Source of the DNA: Amycolatopsis xylanica
GTDB taxonomy: Bacteria; Actinomycetota; Actinomycetes; Mycobacteriales; Pseudonocardiaceae
Length of the DNA stretch: 64,000 nt
Assembly: GCF_900107045.1 (NCBI RefSeq)
Contig: NZ_FNON01000006.1
Coordinates: 248,001 to 312,000 of the forward strand
Direction: 5' to 3'
Numbering within the stretch: position 1 is the stretch's first letter; each line of letters starts with the position of its first letter. Positions 24,907-34,112 of this stretch are shown piece after piece. The position numbers and the translations under genes were made by a program. The notes under the pieces are model-generated. The model had not been told where the DNA came from. It was given only the letters and a program-made list of their open reading frames with translations, and searched no databases.

Positions 24907-26760
24907 TTAGAACGCGGGCAGGAGCCGCACGTCGTCCGCCTTCACGAACGCGATGCGATGCCCGAACTGGATCTGCACGTACTTCGTCTTCCCCTTGACC
25001 ACGACATGGTTCGCCGCGTCGAAGGTGGTCGCCCAGTAGTACTCCGAGCCGACAACGCCGGCGACCGAGTACTTCTGGCCCGCCGCGAGCGTGTACGGGA
25101 ACGGCACGACATCCTGCGGCGTGATCCCGGCCGGGTACGCCGTGGCTTCCGGATAAGCCCTGCCGTAGACCGGAATCGTGGCCAGCCCGGCCTTCGGCGT
25201 GGCGACCAGCCCGAGCGACGGCGACACCGTGCGCGCGCCACGCGGGTTGAGGAACCAGCCCTTCTGCCCGAGGTACCAGATAGCTGTCCAGTCACCCTGG
25301 CGGTCGGCCACCGCGTACTTCTGCCCGGTGGTCACCCGGCTCCCGGTGTCCGAGACGCCCATGGTGGTGTTCGAGCCGTCCGGGTGCAGGCCGACGTCCT
25401 TGAGCAGCGGAGCGTCCGCGCGCGGCTCGGTGCGCAGGATCACCGCGCCGGAACCCCTTACCGGACAAGGAACCCCGGCCTTCTCGCAGCCGGTGAACGC
25501 GGGCTGGTTCGTCGCGAAGTCCGGCGTGATCGTCACCAGCGACGAACCCGGCAGCCCGAACCCCTTGAGCGGCGCGCCGAGCAGATCGAAGTAGTGCGAC
25601 CAGTCCCAGTAGGGACCCGGGTCCCAGTGCATGCCCGGGATCGTGGCCGGCGTGGTGCCGGGCACGTTGTCGTGCCCGATGATGTGCGCCCGGTCGAGCG
25701 GCACGTCGTACTTGTCGGCCAGGTAGCGCACCAGCTTCGACGAAGCGCGGTACATCGCCTCGGTGTACCAGGTGCCCTTGGCCGCGAAGCCCTCGTGCTC
25801 GATGCCGATCGACTTCGAGTTGATGTACCAGTTGCCCGCCTGCCACGCGACGTCCTTGGTCGCCACGTGCTGCGCGATCTGGCCGTCGCTGGAGCGGATC
25901 GTGTAGTGCCAGCTCACGTACGTCGGGTCCTGGACCAGCTTCATCGCCGTGTCCCAGTAGCCCTCGGTGTCGTGGATGACGATGTGCGTGACCTTCTGGC
26001 TCTCCGGCCGGTTCGCCTTGTCATGGTTGCCGTAGTCGTTCTTCGGCAGCTCTTGGTAAGGCGCGGGCACCGAAAGGCACGAGACCCGGCGAGGGCATTC
26101 GACCCCGGCGGGCGCCTTGTCCTTCGGCTTCACCCCGGGCGTCGCCTTGAGCTGGACGTACTGGCCGTCGTCGGTGGTACGCGCGACCCCGGTCGCCATG
26201 GTCTCGAAGACCTCGTCGGCGAACGCGTCGTTGTTCTCACCCGCGTACTTCGCGACGGCGTCGTACCAGTCGGCCGGCGCGGTGGACCGGTTCCGCTGGT
26301 AGCTCGCCAGCAGCGCGGCCCCGCCCCGGATGTTCTGCGTGACGTCGGACCGCAGCGTCTCCACGCTCTGGCCGACCAGCTTCGCGGCCTCGTCGATCGT
26401 CTGCAGCCCAGCGGGCGGCGCGGCGGTCGTCGGCGCGTGCGGCGTCAGCGCGGGCCTGGCGTCGTCACCGCGGGCGTCCTCGGTGCCTTCGTCATGATGC
26501 GTGCCTGGCCGGCCTGCCGTGCGCAGGTCGGTGAGGTGCATCGGGCCATAACCGGCGCCGGTGCTGGGCGTGCCTGCGTTCGTGTCCCACCGCGATTCCA
26601 GGTAGGAGACGCCCAGCAGCACGCTCTCGGGCACCCCGAACTCCTGCGCGGCGTCGGCGTAAACCTGCTGCCGTGTCGGAGCCGCCATCGCGGCGGGCGC
26701 GGCGAGTAATCCTGCGGCGAGTACCGCGCTGGTGAGCACGGCGAATGATCTGCGGACCAA
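24907..26760 (-). CDS. secreted N-acetylmuramoyl-L-alanine amidase with SH3-like tail
   Basis: 617 residues. Signal peptide (VRRSFAVLTSAVLAAGLLA, cleavage near PAAMA/APT). Residues about 30-210 resemble a lytic-transglycosylase-like fold (EFGVPESVLLGVSYLESRWD, GPMHLTDL, AALLASYQRN). The amidase_2 domain spans about 260-430 (THIVIHDTEGYW, SWHYTIRSSDGQIAQHV, IGIEHEG, RAHIIGHDNVPGT, MHWDPGPYWDW), with His residues as zinc ligands. The C-terminal third carries repeated SH3b-like segments (AVILRTEPRADAPLL; KYAVADRQGDWTAIWYLGQKGWF). Likely a peptidoglycan-remodelling enzyme. TTG start at 26760 after GGGGG; longer starts would spoil the signal peptide. Confidence 0.88.
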   Translation of the reverse strand: MVRRSFAVLTSAVLAAGLLAAPAAMAAPTRQQVYADAAQEFGVPESVLLGVSYLESRWDTNAGTPSTGAGYGPMHLTDLRTAGRPGTHHDEGTEDARGDDARPALTPHAPTTAAPPAGLQTIDEAAKLVGQSVETLRSDVTQNIRGGAALLASYQRNRSTAPADWYDAVAKYAGENNDAFADEVFETMATGVARTTDDGQYVQLKATPGVKPKDKAPAGVECPRRVSCLSVPAPYQELPKNDYGNHDKANRPESQKVTHIVIHDTEGYWDTAMKLVQDPTYVSWHYTIRSSDGQIAQHVATKDVAWQAGNWYINSKSIGIEHEGFAAKGTWYTEAMYRASSKLVRYLADKYDVPLDRAHIIGHDNVPGTTPATIPGMHWDPGPYWDWSHYFDLLGAPLKGFGLPGSSLVTITPDFATNQPAFTGCEKAGVPCPVRGSGAVILRTEPRADAPLLKDVGLHPDGSNTTMGVSDTGSRVTTGQKYAVADRQGDWTAIWYLGQKGWFLNPRGARTVSPSLGLVATPKAGLATIPVYGRAYPEATAYPAGITPQDVVPFPYTLAAGQKYSVAGVVGSEYYWATTFDAANHVVVKGKTKYVQIQFGHRIAFVKADDVRLLPAF

Positions 26761-26874
26761 GGTGAAACCCCCAAGCTCTAGTCGGGCGGACAAAACCTAA
26801 CAACAACCTCACGTCGCCGGTAAGGCCCGACCGTGGGTTCGGCCCCGGCCGTACCATCGTCGGCGGATGTAGTG

Positions 26875-26915
26875 AGCGCCACTTTCGCAACCTTGAGCGT
26901 TGCGAAAGTGGCGCT
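26875..26915. repeat. perfect 17-bp-arm palindrome upstream of groES
   Basis: AGCGCCACTTTCGCAAC, 7-nt loop CTTGAGC, then the exact complement. It lies in the 348-bp divergent gap between the amidase and groES, 69 bp upstream of the CIRCE operator. The placement is odd for a terminator because no gene ends here. It could insulate the two promoters or be another dispersed palindrome. The gap otherwise holds the groES promoter/operator region. Confidence 0.7.
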
Positions 26916-26983
26916 GATGCTCCGCGGACCAAAGCGGCCGGTCAGGCCGGGGATGCCCGGGTGGGTGGACCCTGGTTGCGAAG

Positions 26984-27010
26984 CTGGCACTCTCATGGCT
27001 AGAGTGCTAA
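26984..27010 (+). promoter_or_regulatory. CIRCE element (HrcA operator) of groES
   Basis: CTGGCACTC-N9-GAGTGCTAA matches the CIRCE consensus TTAGCACTC-N9-GAGTGCTAA except for two bases in the left arm. It lies about 100 bp upstream of the groES start, the usual place. HrcA would bind here and repress groES-groEL1 until heat stress. Confidence 0.93.
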
Positions 27011-27108
27011 TCGCACGGCACCGACAGCCCCGGCACCCGCGACGGCGGGGGTGGTAGGAGTCGTTATCAACCTGCCAACGCTTTCGACGACCCGTGGAGG
27101 TCAACCCG

Positions 27109-27402
27109 GTGAGCGTCAACATCAAGCCGCTCGAGGACAAGATCGTTGTCCAGACGAGCGAAGCCGAGGAGACGACCGCTTCCGGTCTCGTTATCCCCGA
27201 CACCGCGAAGGAAAAGCCCCAGGAGGGCAAGGTTCTGGCCGTGGGCCCGGGCCGCATCGACGACAAGGGCAACCGCGTCCCGCTCGACGTGAACGTCGGC
27301 GACGTCGTCATCTACTCCAAGTACGGCGGCACCGAGGTCAAGTACAACGGTGAGGACTACTTGATCCTGTCCGCCCGCGACGTGCTGGCCGTCATCAACT
27401 GA
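27109..27402 (+). CDS. groES: co-chaperonin GroES
   Basis: 97-residue GroES subunit, normal length. VNIKPLEDKIVVQTSEAEET at the N-terminus, mobile loop TASGLVIPDTAKEKPQEG, and the C-terminal GEDYLILSARDVLAVIN. GTG start at 27109 with GGAGG eight bases upstream; an in-frame ATG 15 bp earlier overlaps the ribosome-binding site and is unlikely. Controlled by the CIRCE element upstream. Followed by groEL1 after 88 bp that contain a terminator-like hairpin. Confidence 0.97.
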   Translation: MSVNIKPLEDKIVVQTSEAEETTASGLVIPDTAKEKPQEGKVLAVGPGRIDDKGNRVPLDVNVGDVVIYSKYGGTEVKYNGEDYLILSARDVLAVIN

Positions 27403-27422
27403 CGTCCCGCTCCAAGCGCATG

Positions 27423-27459
27423 ACGCCCCGGGCCCCGCTTAAGCCGGGGTGCGGGGCGT
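27423..27459 (+). terminator. hairpin between groES and groEL1 (attenuator-like)
   Basis: Two stacked stems: ACGCCCCG (27423-27430) with CGGGGCGT (27452-27459), and inner CCCCG with CGGGG, followed by TTGCG and then CTTTCAT. It sits inside the operon, 20 bp after the groES stop. It may partly terminate transcription or act as a processing site so that GroES is made in excess over GroEL1. Confidence 0.6.
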
Positions 27460-27490
27460 TTGCGCTTTCATAAGCCCTGAAAGGTCAAAA

Positions 27491-29107
<1,617 letters not shown>

Positions 29108-29121
29108 GTAAAGAACGCGCG

Positions 29122-29153
29122 AGGCCCCCTTCCCAAGCTTGGGAAGGGGGCCT
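29122..29153 (+). terminator. terminator of the groES-groEL1 operon
   Basis: Perfect 32-nt palindrome with arms AGGCCCCCTTCCCAAG, extended by GCG/CGC flanks and followed by TTCGCTTT. It begins 15 bp after the groEL1 stop. Confidence 0.85.
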
Positions 29154-29164
29154 TCGCTTTGGGC

Positions 29165-29208
29165 TCGTGAGTGTTTTGGCCGGTTCTAACCGGCCGCAGC
29201 ACTCACGA
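29165..29208. repeat. second palindrome family, copy 1
   Basis: TCGTGAGTG outer arm, GCCGGTT-CT-AACCGGC core and CACTCACGA outer arm, with imperfect pairing between core and ends. A closely matching copy with perfect pairing is at 46321-46366. This one lies just downstream of the SDR stop, opposite the groEL1 terminator, so it may terminate the SDR gene. Confidence 0.75.
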
Positions 29209-29213
29209 CCCCT

Positions 29214-29951
29214 TCAGGCGTTTTGGCCGCCGTCGATGGTGATCGTGGTGCCCGAGATGTGGCGGCCGCCGGGCCCGGCCAGGTGCGCGACCGTGGCCGC
29301 GATGTCCTCCGCGGCGCCGTAGTGGCCCAACGCGCTCAGCGCGCGCTGGTCGTCGGCGTGCGGGCTCGACGCCGGGTTCATGTCGGTGTCCGTCGAACCG
29401 GGCTGCACCAGCACCGCGGTGATGCCTCGGGAGCCGAGATCCCTGGCGAGGCCGCGGGTCAGGCCGTCCAGCGCCGCCTTGCTCGCCGAGTAGAGGGTCA
29501 GCCCTGGCCGGGCGACGCGGTCGGCCAGGTTGCTGCCGATCGAGATGATCCGGCCCCCGTCCGGCATATGCGGCAACGCGGCCTGCGTGCCGACGAGCAC
29601 CGCGCGCACGTGGATCGCCAGCACCCGGTCGATCTCCTCGGCGGTGATCTCCTCGATCGGCCCGGCGCTGAACACGCCCGCGTTGTGCACGACGACGTCC
29701 AGCTTGCCCAAAGCGGCGGCCGCCGCGTCGACCGCGGTGCGCACCGAGCGTGCGTCCGCGCTGTCGGCCTGGAACGCGAAAGCCTTACGCCCCAACGCTT
29801 CTATCCGCCCGACGATCCCGGCCGCGGCGTCGGCGCCCGCCACGTAGGTCAACGCGATGTCGGCGCCCTCCGCCGCGAGCCGGACCGCGATCGCCGCGCC
29901 GATGCCCCGGCTGCCACCGGTCACGAACGCGGTCTTTCCCTCGAGCTGCAT
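29214..29951 (-). CDS. SDR-family oxidoreductase
   Basis: 245-residue classical short-chain dehydrogenase. NAD(P)-binding TGGSRGIGAAIA at the N-terminus, HNAGVFSAGP, catalytic Ser (IISIGSN), Tyr and Lys (YSASKAAL), and the C-terminal GTTITIDGGQ. A basic residue in the Gly-rich loop suggests NADP preference. ATG at 29951 has a GGGGG site; an alternative ATG at 29978 would put the start codon inside the operator. Divergent from a TetR gene 95 bp away and surely its target. Substrate unknown. Confidence 0.88.
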   Translation of the reverse strand: MQLEGKTAFVTGGSRGIGAAIAVRLAAEGADIALTYVAGADAAAGIVGRIEALGRKAFAFQADSADARSVRTAVDAAAAALGKLDVVVHNAGVFSAGPIEEITAEEIDRVLAIHVRAVLVGTQAALPHMPDGGRIISIGSNLADRVARPGLTLYSASKAALDGLTRGLARDLGSRGITAVLVQPGSTDTDMNPASSPHADDQRALSALGHYGAAEDIAATVAHLAGPGGRHISGTTITIDGGQNA

Positions 29952-29963
29952 CTGTGCCCCCAA

Positions 29964-29985
29964 TTTTGTAGTGGTCATTACAGAA
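29964..29985. promoter_or_regulatory. candidate TetR operator between SDR and tetR
   Basis: TTTTGTAGTG-GT-CATTACAGAA is a 22-bp near-palindrome (8 of 10 pairs match) in the 95-bp divergent gap, centred 23 bp upstream of the chosen SDR start. Position and length fit a TetR dimer site repressing the SDR gene and possibly its own gene. Confidence 0.65.
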
Positions 29986-30046
29986 TTACCGCCGGGGTAG
30001 CATCGGGGTCAAGTCATTCTGTGTCGATCGCTAAAGAAAGTTGCCC

Positions 30047-30652
30047 ATGTCACGAGGACGCCCCAGGGCCTTCGACCGCGAGGCCGCGTTGAAGTCGGCC
30101 ATGCACGTCTTCTGGGAGCGTGGCTACGAAGGCACCTCGATCACCGAGCTGACCGAGGCCATGGGCATCAACTCGCCCAGCCTGTACGCCGCGTTCGGCG
30201 GCAAGGAGGCACTCTTTCGTGAGGCCGTGACGCTGTACGGGACCACTGCGGGTAGCCGTACCGAACGGGCGCTGGTCGACCAGCCGACCGCGCGGGCGTC
30301 GATCGAGGCGATGCTGCGTGACAACATCCACGAATACCGCGCCGATGATCACCCCAGCGGGTGCATGGTCATCCTGTCCGCGACCAACTACACGGCCGCC
30401 AGCAAGCCGGTGCACGACCACCTCGCCGACCTGAGGCGGGACGTGGCGAACGAGATCCGCAAGCGCGTCGCGCGCGGCGTCGACGACGGCGAGCTGCCCC
30501 CGGAGACCGACGCCGCCGCGCTCGGCACCTTCTACACGGTGGTGCTCAACGGCCTGTCCATCCTCGCCCGCGACGGCGCGAGCTTCGGCGAACTGTCCGG
30601 AGTGGTCGACGTCGCCATGGCGAACTGGCCGCCGGAGCGAAAAAAAGACTGA
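30047..30652 (+). CDS. TetR-family regulator
   Basis: 201 residues. N-terminal TetR HTH (about 8-55): GRPRAFDREAALKSAMHVFW then YEGTSITELTEAMGINSPSL YAAF motif region, with a C-terminal ligand domain containing SGCMVILSATNY, reminiscent of the AcrR/YxaF-like group that senses electrophiles or small aromatics. The ATG at 30047 has an AGAAAG site; an in-frame TTG six bases upstream is less likely. It faces the SDR gene with a palindrome in between, the usual layout of a repressor and its target. Confidence 0.9.
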   Translation: MSRGRPRAFDREAALKSAMHVFWERGYEGTSITELTEAMGINSPSLYAAFGGKEALFREAVTLYGTTAGSRTERALVDQPTARASIEAMLRDNIHEYRADDHPSGCMVILSATNYTAASKPVHDHLADLRRDVANEIRKRVARGVDDGELPPETDAAALGTFYTVVLNGLSILARDGASFGELSGVVDVAMANWPPERKKD

Positions 30653-30684
30653 AGGGCGGCACCCCCGCAGGTGCCACCCTTCAG
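30649..30684. terminator. bidirectional terminator between tetR and whiB3
   Basis: CTGAAGGGCGGCACC, 6-nt loop, GGTGCCACCCTTCAG: 15-bp stem with one mismatch, preceded on the plus strand by an A-run (T-run on the minus strand), which suits termination of whiB3 as well as tetR. It overlaps the last bases of tetR. Confidence 0.75.
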
Positions 30685-30701
30685 CCGTGGACGTCGGCCC
30701 G

Positions 30702-31004
30702 TCAGCCGCCGGCCATGCTCAATGCCCGTTTGTCCTGCTTGATGATGTTTTCCCGTTCGGACTCCGACAACCCGCCCCAGATCCCATAGGGCTCGTGGAC
30801 CGCCAGCGCGTGCTTCCGGCACATCTCCAGCACCGGGCAAGCGAGGCAGACCGCCTTCGCTCTGGCTTCCCGCCTGGCCCTCGCCGGTCCGCGCTCGCCG
30901 TCCGGGTGGAAGAAGGACGCGCTGTCCATCCCCCGGCACGAGCCCTCCAGCTGCCAGTCCCAAATATCGGCGTTGGGACCAGGGAGCCTGCGCGTGTCTG
31001 CCAT
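30702..31004 (-). CDS. whiB3: WhiB-family iron-sulfur regulator, WhiB3/WhiD type
   Basis: 100-residue Wbl protein. Four Cys (23, 53, 56, 62) in the pattern for one [4Fe-4S] cluster, then the G[VI]WGG turn (YGIWGGLSESERE). The N-terminus LPGPNADIWDWQLEGSCRGM and FFHPDGERGPAR match Mycobacterium WhiB3 and Streptomyces WhiD. These proteins bind the sigma factor and sense redox or NO; WhiD is needed for spore maturation, WhiB3 for lipid and redox homeostasis. ATG at 31004. Divergent from a MerR gene; the neighbourhood with groEL1, bldM and sigD is conserved. Confidence 0.93.
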   Translation of the reverse strand: MADTRRLPGPNADIWDWQLEGSCRGMDSASFFHPDGERGPARARREARAKAVCLACPVLEMCRKHALAVHEPYGIWGGLSESERENIIKQDKRALSMAGG

Positions 31005-31157
31005 CTTGACCGCCTCCGTCGGCTCTGCTACTCCATTCGGTGCAACGGCCGTAACGTTAGAAGCGCGCCAATACTTGTTCAAGGGCTGTCGCCCGATTGT
31101 GAGCGGTGGGGCAGGCTCCGGTTGCCGCCTGTGCACATCGCCTGGATATTGGGACGG

Positions 31158-32150
31158 GTGGGATCCGGGTCGAACTCTGATGAACCCACCCTGCCGGTCG
31201 CCTCGGTCGCGCGCCGGCTCGGGGTCGCCCCGTCCACCCTCCGAACTTGGGACCGCCGCTACGGAGTAGGCCCGAGCAGGCACACCGACGGCCGTCACCG
31301 CCGCTACGGCACCTCCGACATAGGCAGGCTCGAACTCATGCAGCGCGCGCTGCTGCGCGGCGCCTCGACCGCCGAAGCGGCGCGGTACGCGCTCGAACAG
31401 ATGCCGAAATCCGTGCTCACCCGAACGGACCAGCCGATGCCCTCGCCGGGCAGCGCGCTGAAGATCGAGACCCCCGAGGGCGCCGTCGTGCTGCCCGCCG
31501 AGGACAGCGACGAGCGCGACGGCCCGTCCCGGCTCGCGCGCAGGCTGAGCACAGCCGCGCTGGCCATGGACGTCGGCGCGGTGCAGCGCATGCTCGCCGA
31601 GACGATCGCCGAACTCGGGGTCGCCGCCGCCTGGGAAGGCGTGATCGAACCCGTGCTGAGCGCGCTGGGCGCGCGCTGGCGCGGCGCGTCCGGAGGCGCG
31701 GGCGCCGAGGTCGAGTACCTGCTCGCCGAGTGCGTCTACGCCGCGCTCGTGCGCGCGACCCCGGTGCTCGCCGCGCCGCGCAACCATCGACCGGTGCTGC
31801 TCACCTGTGTGCCGGACGAGCGCGACACCATGCCGATGTACGCGCTCGCCGCGTGTCTCGCCGCCCGCACGCTCGGCGCCCAGCTCTTCGGCGTGCCGCT
31901 CCCGGCCGACGTGCTCGCGGTCGCCGTGCGCCGGAGCTCGCCCGCCGCCGTCGTGCTCTGGGCCCAGCGCAAGGGCATCGCCGATCCCCGGCTGTTCGCC
32001 CGCATCTCGCGCGGCGGCTCGCGCGGCAGGCTGTTCGCGGCGGGCCCCGGCTGGGACCGCGCGTCGCTGCCCGGCAACGTCGAGCACCTCGACGACGTCG
32101 CGGCCGCCGCTGACCGCGTCGAATACGTTCTTGTCGGTACCGGGCGCTAA
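31158..32150 (+). CDS. MerR-family regulator with degenerate cobalamin-binding-like domain
   Basis: 330 residues. N-terminal MerR HTH (about 10-75; VASVARRLGVAPSTLRTWDR, then GRHRRYGTSDIGRLELMQ). A disordered linker precedes a helical bundle and Rossmann-like region (about 140-330) laid out as in CarH/LitR light sensors. The cobalamin-contact motifs are eroded: where CarH has W-x9-EH I see W then AEVEY, and where E/D-x-H-x-x-G is expected I see PDERDTMP, so the lower His ligand is absent. It may bind another ligand or none. Start taken as GTG 31158; a TTG nine bases upstream is possible and no strong ribosome-binding site marks either. Confidence 0.75.
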   Translation: MGSGSNSDEPTLPVASVARRLGVAPSTLRTWDRRYGVGPSRHTDGRHRRYGTSDIGRLELMQRALLRGASTAEAARYALEQMPKSVLTRTDQPMPSPGSALKIETPEGAVVLPAEDSDERDGPSRLARRLSTAALAMDVGAVQRMLAETIAELGVAAAWEGVIEPVLSALGARWRGASGGAGAEVEYLLAECVYAALVRATPVLAAPRNHRPVLLTCVPDERDTMPMYALAACLAARTLGAQLFGVPLPADVLAVAVRRSSPAAVVLWAQRKGIADPRLFARISRGGSRGRLFAAGPGWDRASLPGNVEHLDDVAAAADRVEYVLVGTGR

Positions 32151-32159
32151 AAAGGACGG

Positions 32160-32990
32160 GTGCCTGACCTGAGAGCGGCCGCGTTCGGCGACGCGCCCGT
32201 GTTCGACCTGCCGCCGCCCGAGACGCCGCTCGACCGGCTCCTCACCGCGATCGTGCTCGGCGCCCGCGGCCGGTACGCCGCGGCCGCGACCCTGCTCGAC
32301 GGCTTGAGGCGTGCCGAGGATCCGGTGATCGCGTCGCTGGCGCTGAGCACGCTCGCCTCGCATCGGCGGCAGCTCGGCGGGCACGACGCCGCGCGCGGGC
32401 TCGACGGGGCGGCCTTCGCGCTGGCCATGCGGGCCACCGAGGGCTCGGAGGACCCGGACGGGCTCGACGCCGCCGGAGCGCGCGTCGACGCGTTGCTGGG
32501 GCTCGCGGCGGACAATCTGGGCGCCGGACGGCTGACCGCCGCTCGGCGGTCGCTCGACCGGGCGCTGAAGGTCCCGACCGGGTGGCGCGGCCGCCTCCGC
32601 GCGGAGTGGGTCACCGCGGAGCTGGCACTCGCGTCAGGGCGGCCGGATGACGCGATCGAACCCGCCGAAAGAGCTAACGCGCTTTCCGCCGAACAGCGAT
32701 CGCGGAGACACTTTGTCAAGTCGCGGCTGGTGCTGGCCGCTACGCTGTCCGCTGGCGATTCGACGGGGAGGGAACGCGCGAATGAACTGGTCACCGCCGC
32801 CTTGAGCGATGCGGAAGAATGCGAACTACATTCACTTATTTGGCCCGCGTGTCTGATCGCGGCGGGCATCGAGGGGCAACTTCGCGAGAAGTATCGATTC
32901 AGGAGCGAACAGGTGTTGCACGCAGTGTTACTGCGCGCAGATCCTGTCGGTAGGCGGATCGCGAGGCAATCGCCATGGGTGCCGGTCTGA
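32160..32990 (+). CDS. conserved actinobacterial helical-repeat protein (Rv3415c-like)
   Basis: 276 residues, nearly all helical, with TPR-like alternation (RYAAAATLLDGLRRAEDPVI, TAARRSLDRALKVP, DDAIEPAERANALS). No enzymatic motif, signal peptide or membrane segment. GTG start at 32160, 9 bp after the MerR gene. Length and position between whiB3 and sigD match the mycobacterial hypothetical Rv3415c; orthology is inferred from gene order and size. A scaffold role in developmental regulation is possible but unsupported. Confidence 0.75.
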   Translation: MPDLRAAAFGDAPVFDLPPPETPLDRLLTAIVLGARGRYAAAATLLDGLRRAEDPVIASLALSTLASHRRQLGGHDAARGLDGAAFALAMRATEGSEDPDGLDAAGARVDALLGLAADNLGAGRLTAARRSLDRALKVPTGWRGRLRAEWVTAELALASGRPDDAIEPAERANALSAEQRSRRHFVKSRLVLAATLSAGDSTGRERANELVTAALSDAEECELHSLIWPACLIAAGIEGQLREKYRFRSEQVLHAVLLRADPVGRRIARQSPWVPV

Positions 32991-33131
32991 CCCCCGTTGG
33001 CCCTGATGGCGGGCCCATTCCGGCATCCGGGCTAAGAAACTTTCAAAAAAGCCACCGGATCGTGTCAAGGTCAGGGCTAAAGCGTCCGATAGGGGATATG
33101 GAATGTCACCCGGCTGCAGGAAGGAAACCCC

Positions 33132-33728
33132 GTGACGACGGTCTTGATCTGCGACGACCGACGCAGTGTCCGCGAAGGGCTAACTCGCGTGATGTCTGCT
33201 GTTCCAGGGGTCAGTCGCATCGACTGCGTAGCGCACGGTGACGAGCTGCTGGCCAGGTATTCCCGTCAGCCGGTCGACGTCGTGCTGGTCGGGACCCAGC
33301 GTGCGGTGCCGACCGGGGTCGAAGCCACCAGGCGTCTCGTCTCCGCGAACCCCCAGGCGAACGTGATCGTGTTCGGCGCGCCCGACGACGCGGGCAGCAT
33401 CGCCGCCGCGATCGCCGGCGGCGCCCGCGGCTACCTCCGCTGGGACGCGTCCCGGCCGGAACTGGTCGCGGCGCTGGCGCACACACTGGCGAGCACCTCG
33501 GTGCCCGCGCCCCGGCAGCCCTCGGACCCCGGAGTCCAGCTCACCGAGCGCGAACTCCAGGTGCTGCGCGGGATGAGCCAGGGCAAGAGCAACGGCCAGA
33601 TCGGCCGCGAGCTCTACCTCTCGGAAGACACGGTGAAGACGCACGCCCGCCGCTTGTTCCGCAAGCTGGGTGTCCGTGACCGCGCTCAGGCCGTCGCGCA
33701 CGGCTTCCGCCGCGGCCTGGTTTCGTGA
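33132..33728 (+). CDS. bldM: BldM-type orphan response regulator, receiver lacking phospho-Asp
   Basis: 198 residues. Receiver (1-120) begins TTVLICDDRRSVREGL with the acidic pair D8-D9, but the phospho-acceptor position 54 is Gly (DVVLVGTQRAVPTG). The C-terminal LuxR-type HTH (about 135-198; LTERELQVLRGMSQGKSN, LSEDTVKTHARRLFRKLG) is almost the sequence I recall for Streptomyces BldM. Location between whiB3/whiD and sigD is also that of bldM in Streptomyces. There BldM controls sporulation genes as a homodimer or WhiI heterodimer without needing phosphorylation. GTG start at 33132 with AAGGAAA. No sensor kinase nearby, consistent with an orphan. Confidence 0.85.
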   Translation: MTTVLICDDRRSVREGLTRVMSAVPGVSRIDCVAHGDELLARYSRQPVDVVLVGTQRAVPTGVEATRRLVSANPQANVIVFGAPDDAGSIAAAIAGGARGYLRWDASRPELVAALAHTLASTSVPAPRQPSDPGVQLTERELQVLRGMSQGKSNGQIGRELYLSEDTVKTHARRLFRKLGVRDRAQAVAHGFRRGLVS

Positions 33729-33787
33729 TTCCGGCCGACCAAGTAAGTAAGTACTGAGCACTGTCTGCTGCACCCGGGTGACAGATT

Positions 33788-33817
33788 GCGGGCCAGGGGG
33801 ATTCAACCCTGGCCCGC
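33788..33817 (+). terminator. terminator after bldM
   Basis: GCGGGCCAGGG, 8-nt loop, CCCTGGCCCGC, then GTTGTGTTTTG. It is 59 bp after the bldM stop. The rest of the 384-bp gap up to sigD (33818-34112) must contain the sigD promoter; I see no further clear structure there. Confidence 0.8.
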
Positions 33818-34112
33818 GTTGTGTTTTGGGTCACACGCGGCTAGATTTTCCGCCTTCCGGGTATCCACGGACTCTCGATCGGCCTCTTCCGCCTGAGCGG
33901 CGTACCCCCTTTTCTCGCTGCTCGTTTGAAAGTGCGGGGGACCGAGCGAGAGGCTGTGATGTCCGCCTGCTGACGGCGGGCGCGCCGGTATGGACCGTTG
34001 GACGAGGTCGCCGGCGCCGGAAGGTACGGTTACCACCACCGGTGTGGGTTGGTTCTTCGCCGACACCGGACTATTTGCACGCCTACACGTAACGCTGGGA
34101 CTGTTGTCTGCG

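Noticed and set aside
26875..26915. The palindrome upstream of groES as a second copy of the four-copy element
   Set aside because: Both contain a CTTTCG/CGAAAG-like stem, but the rest of the sequence, length and flanking A/T-runs differ.
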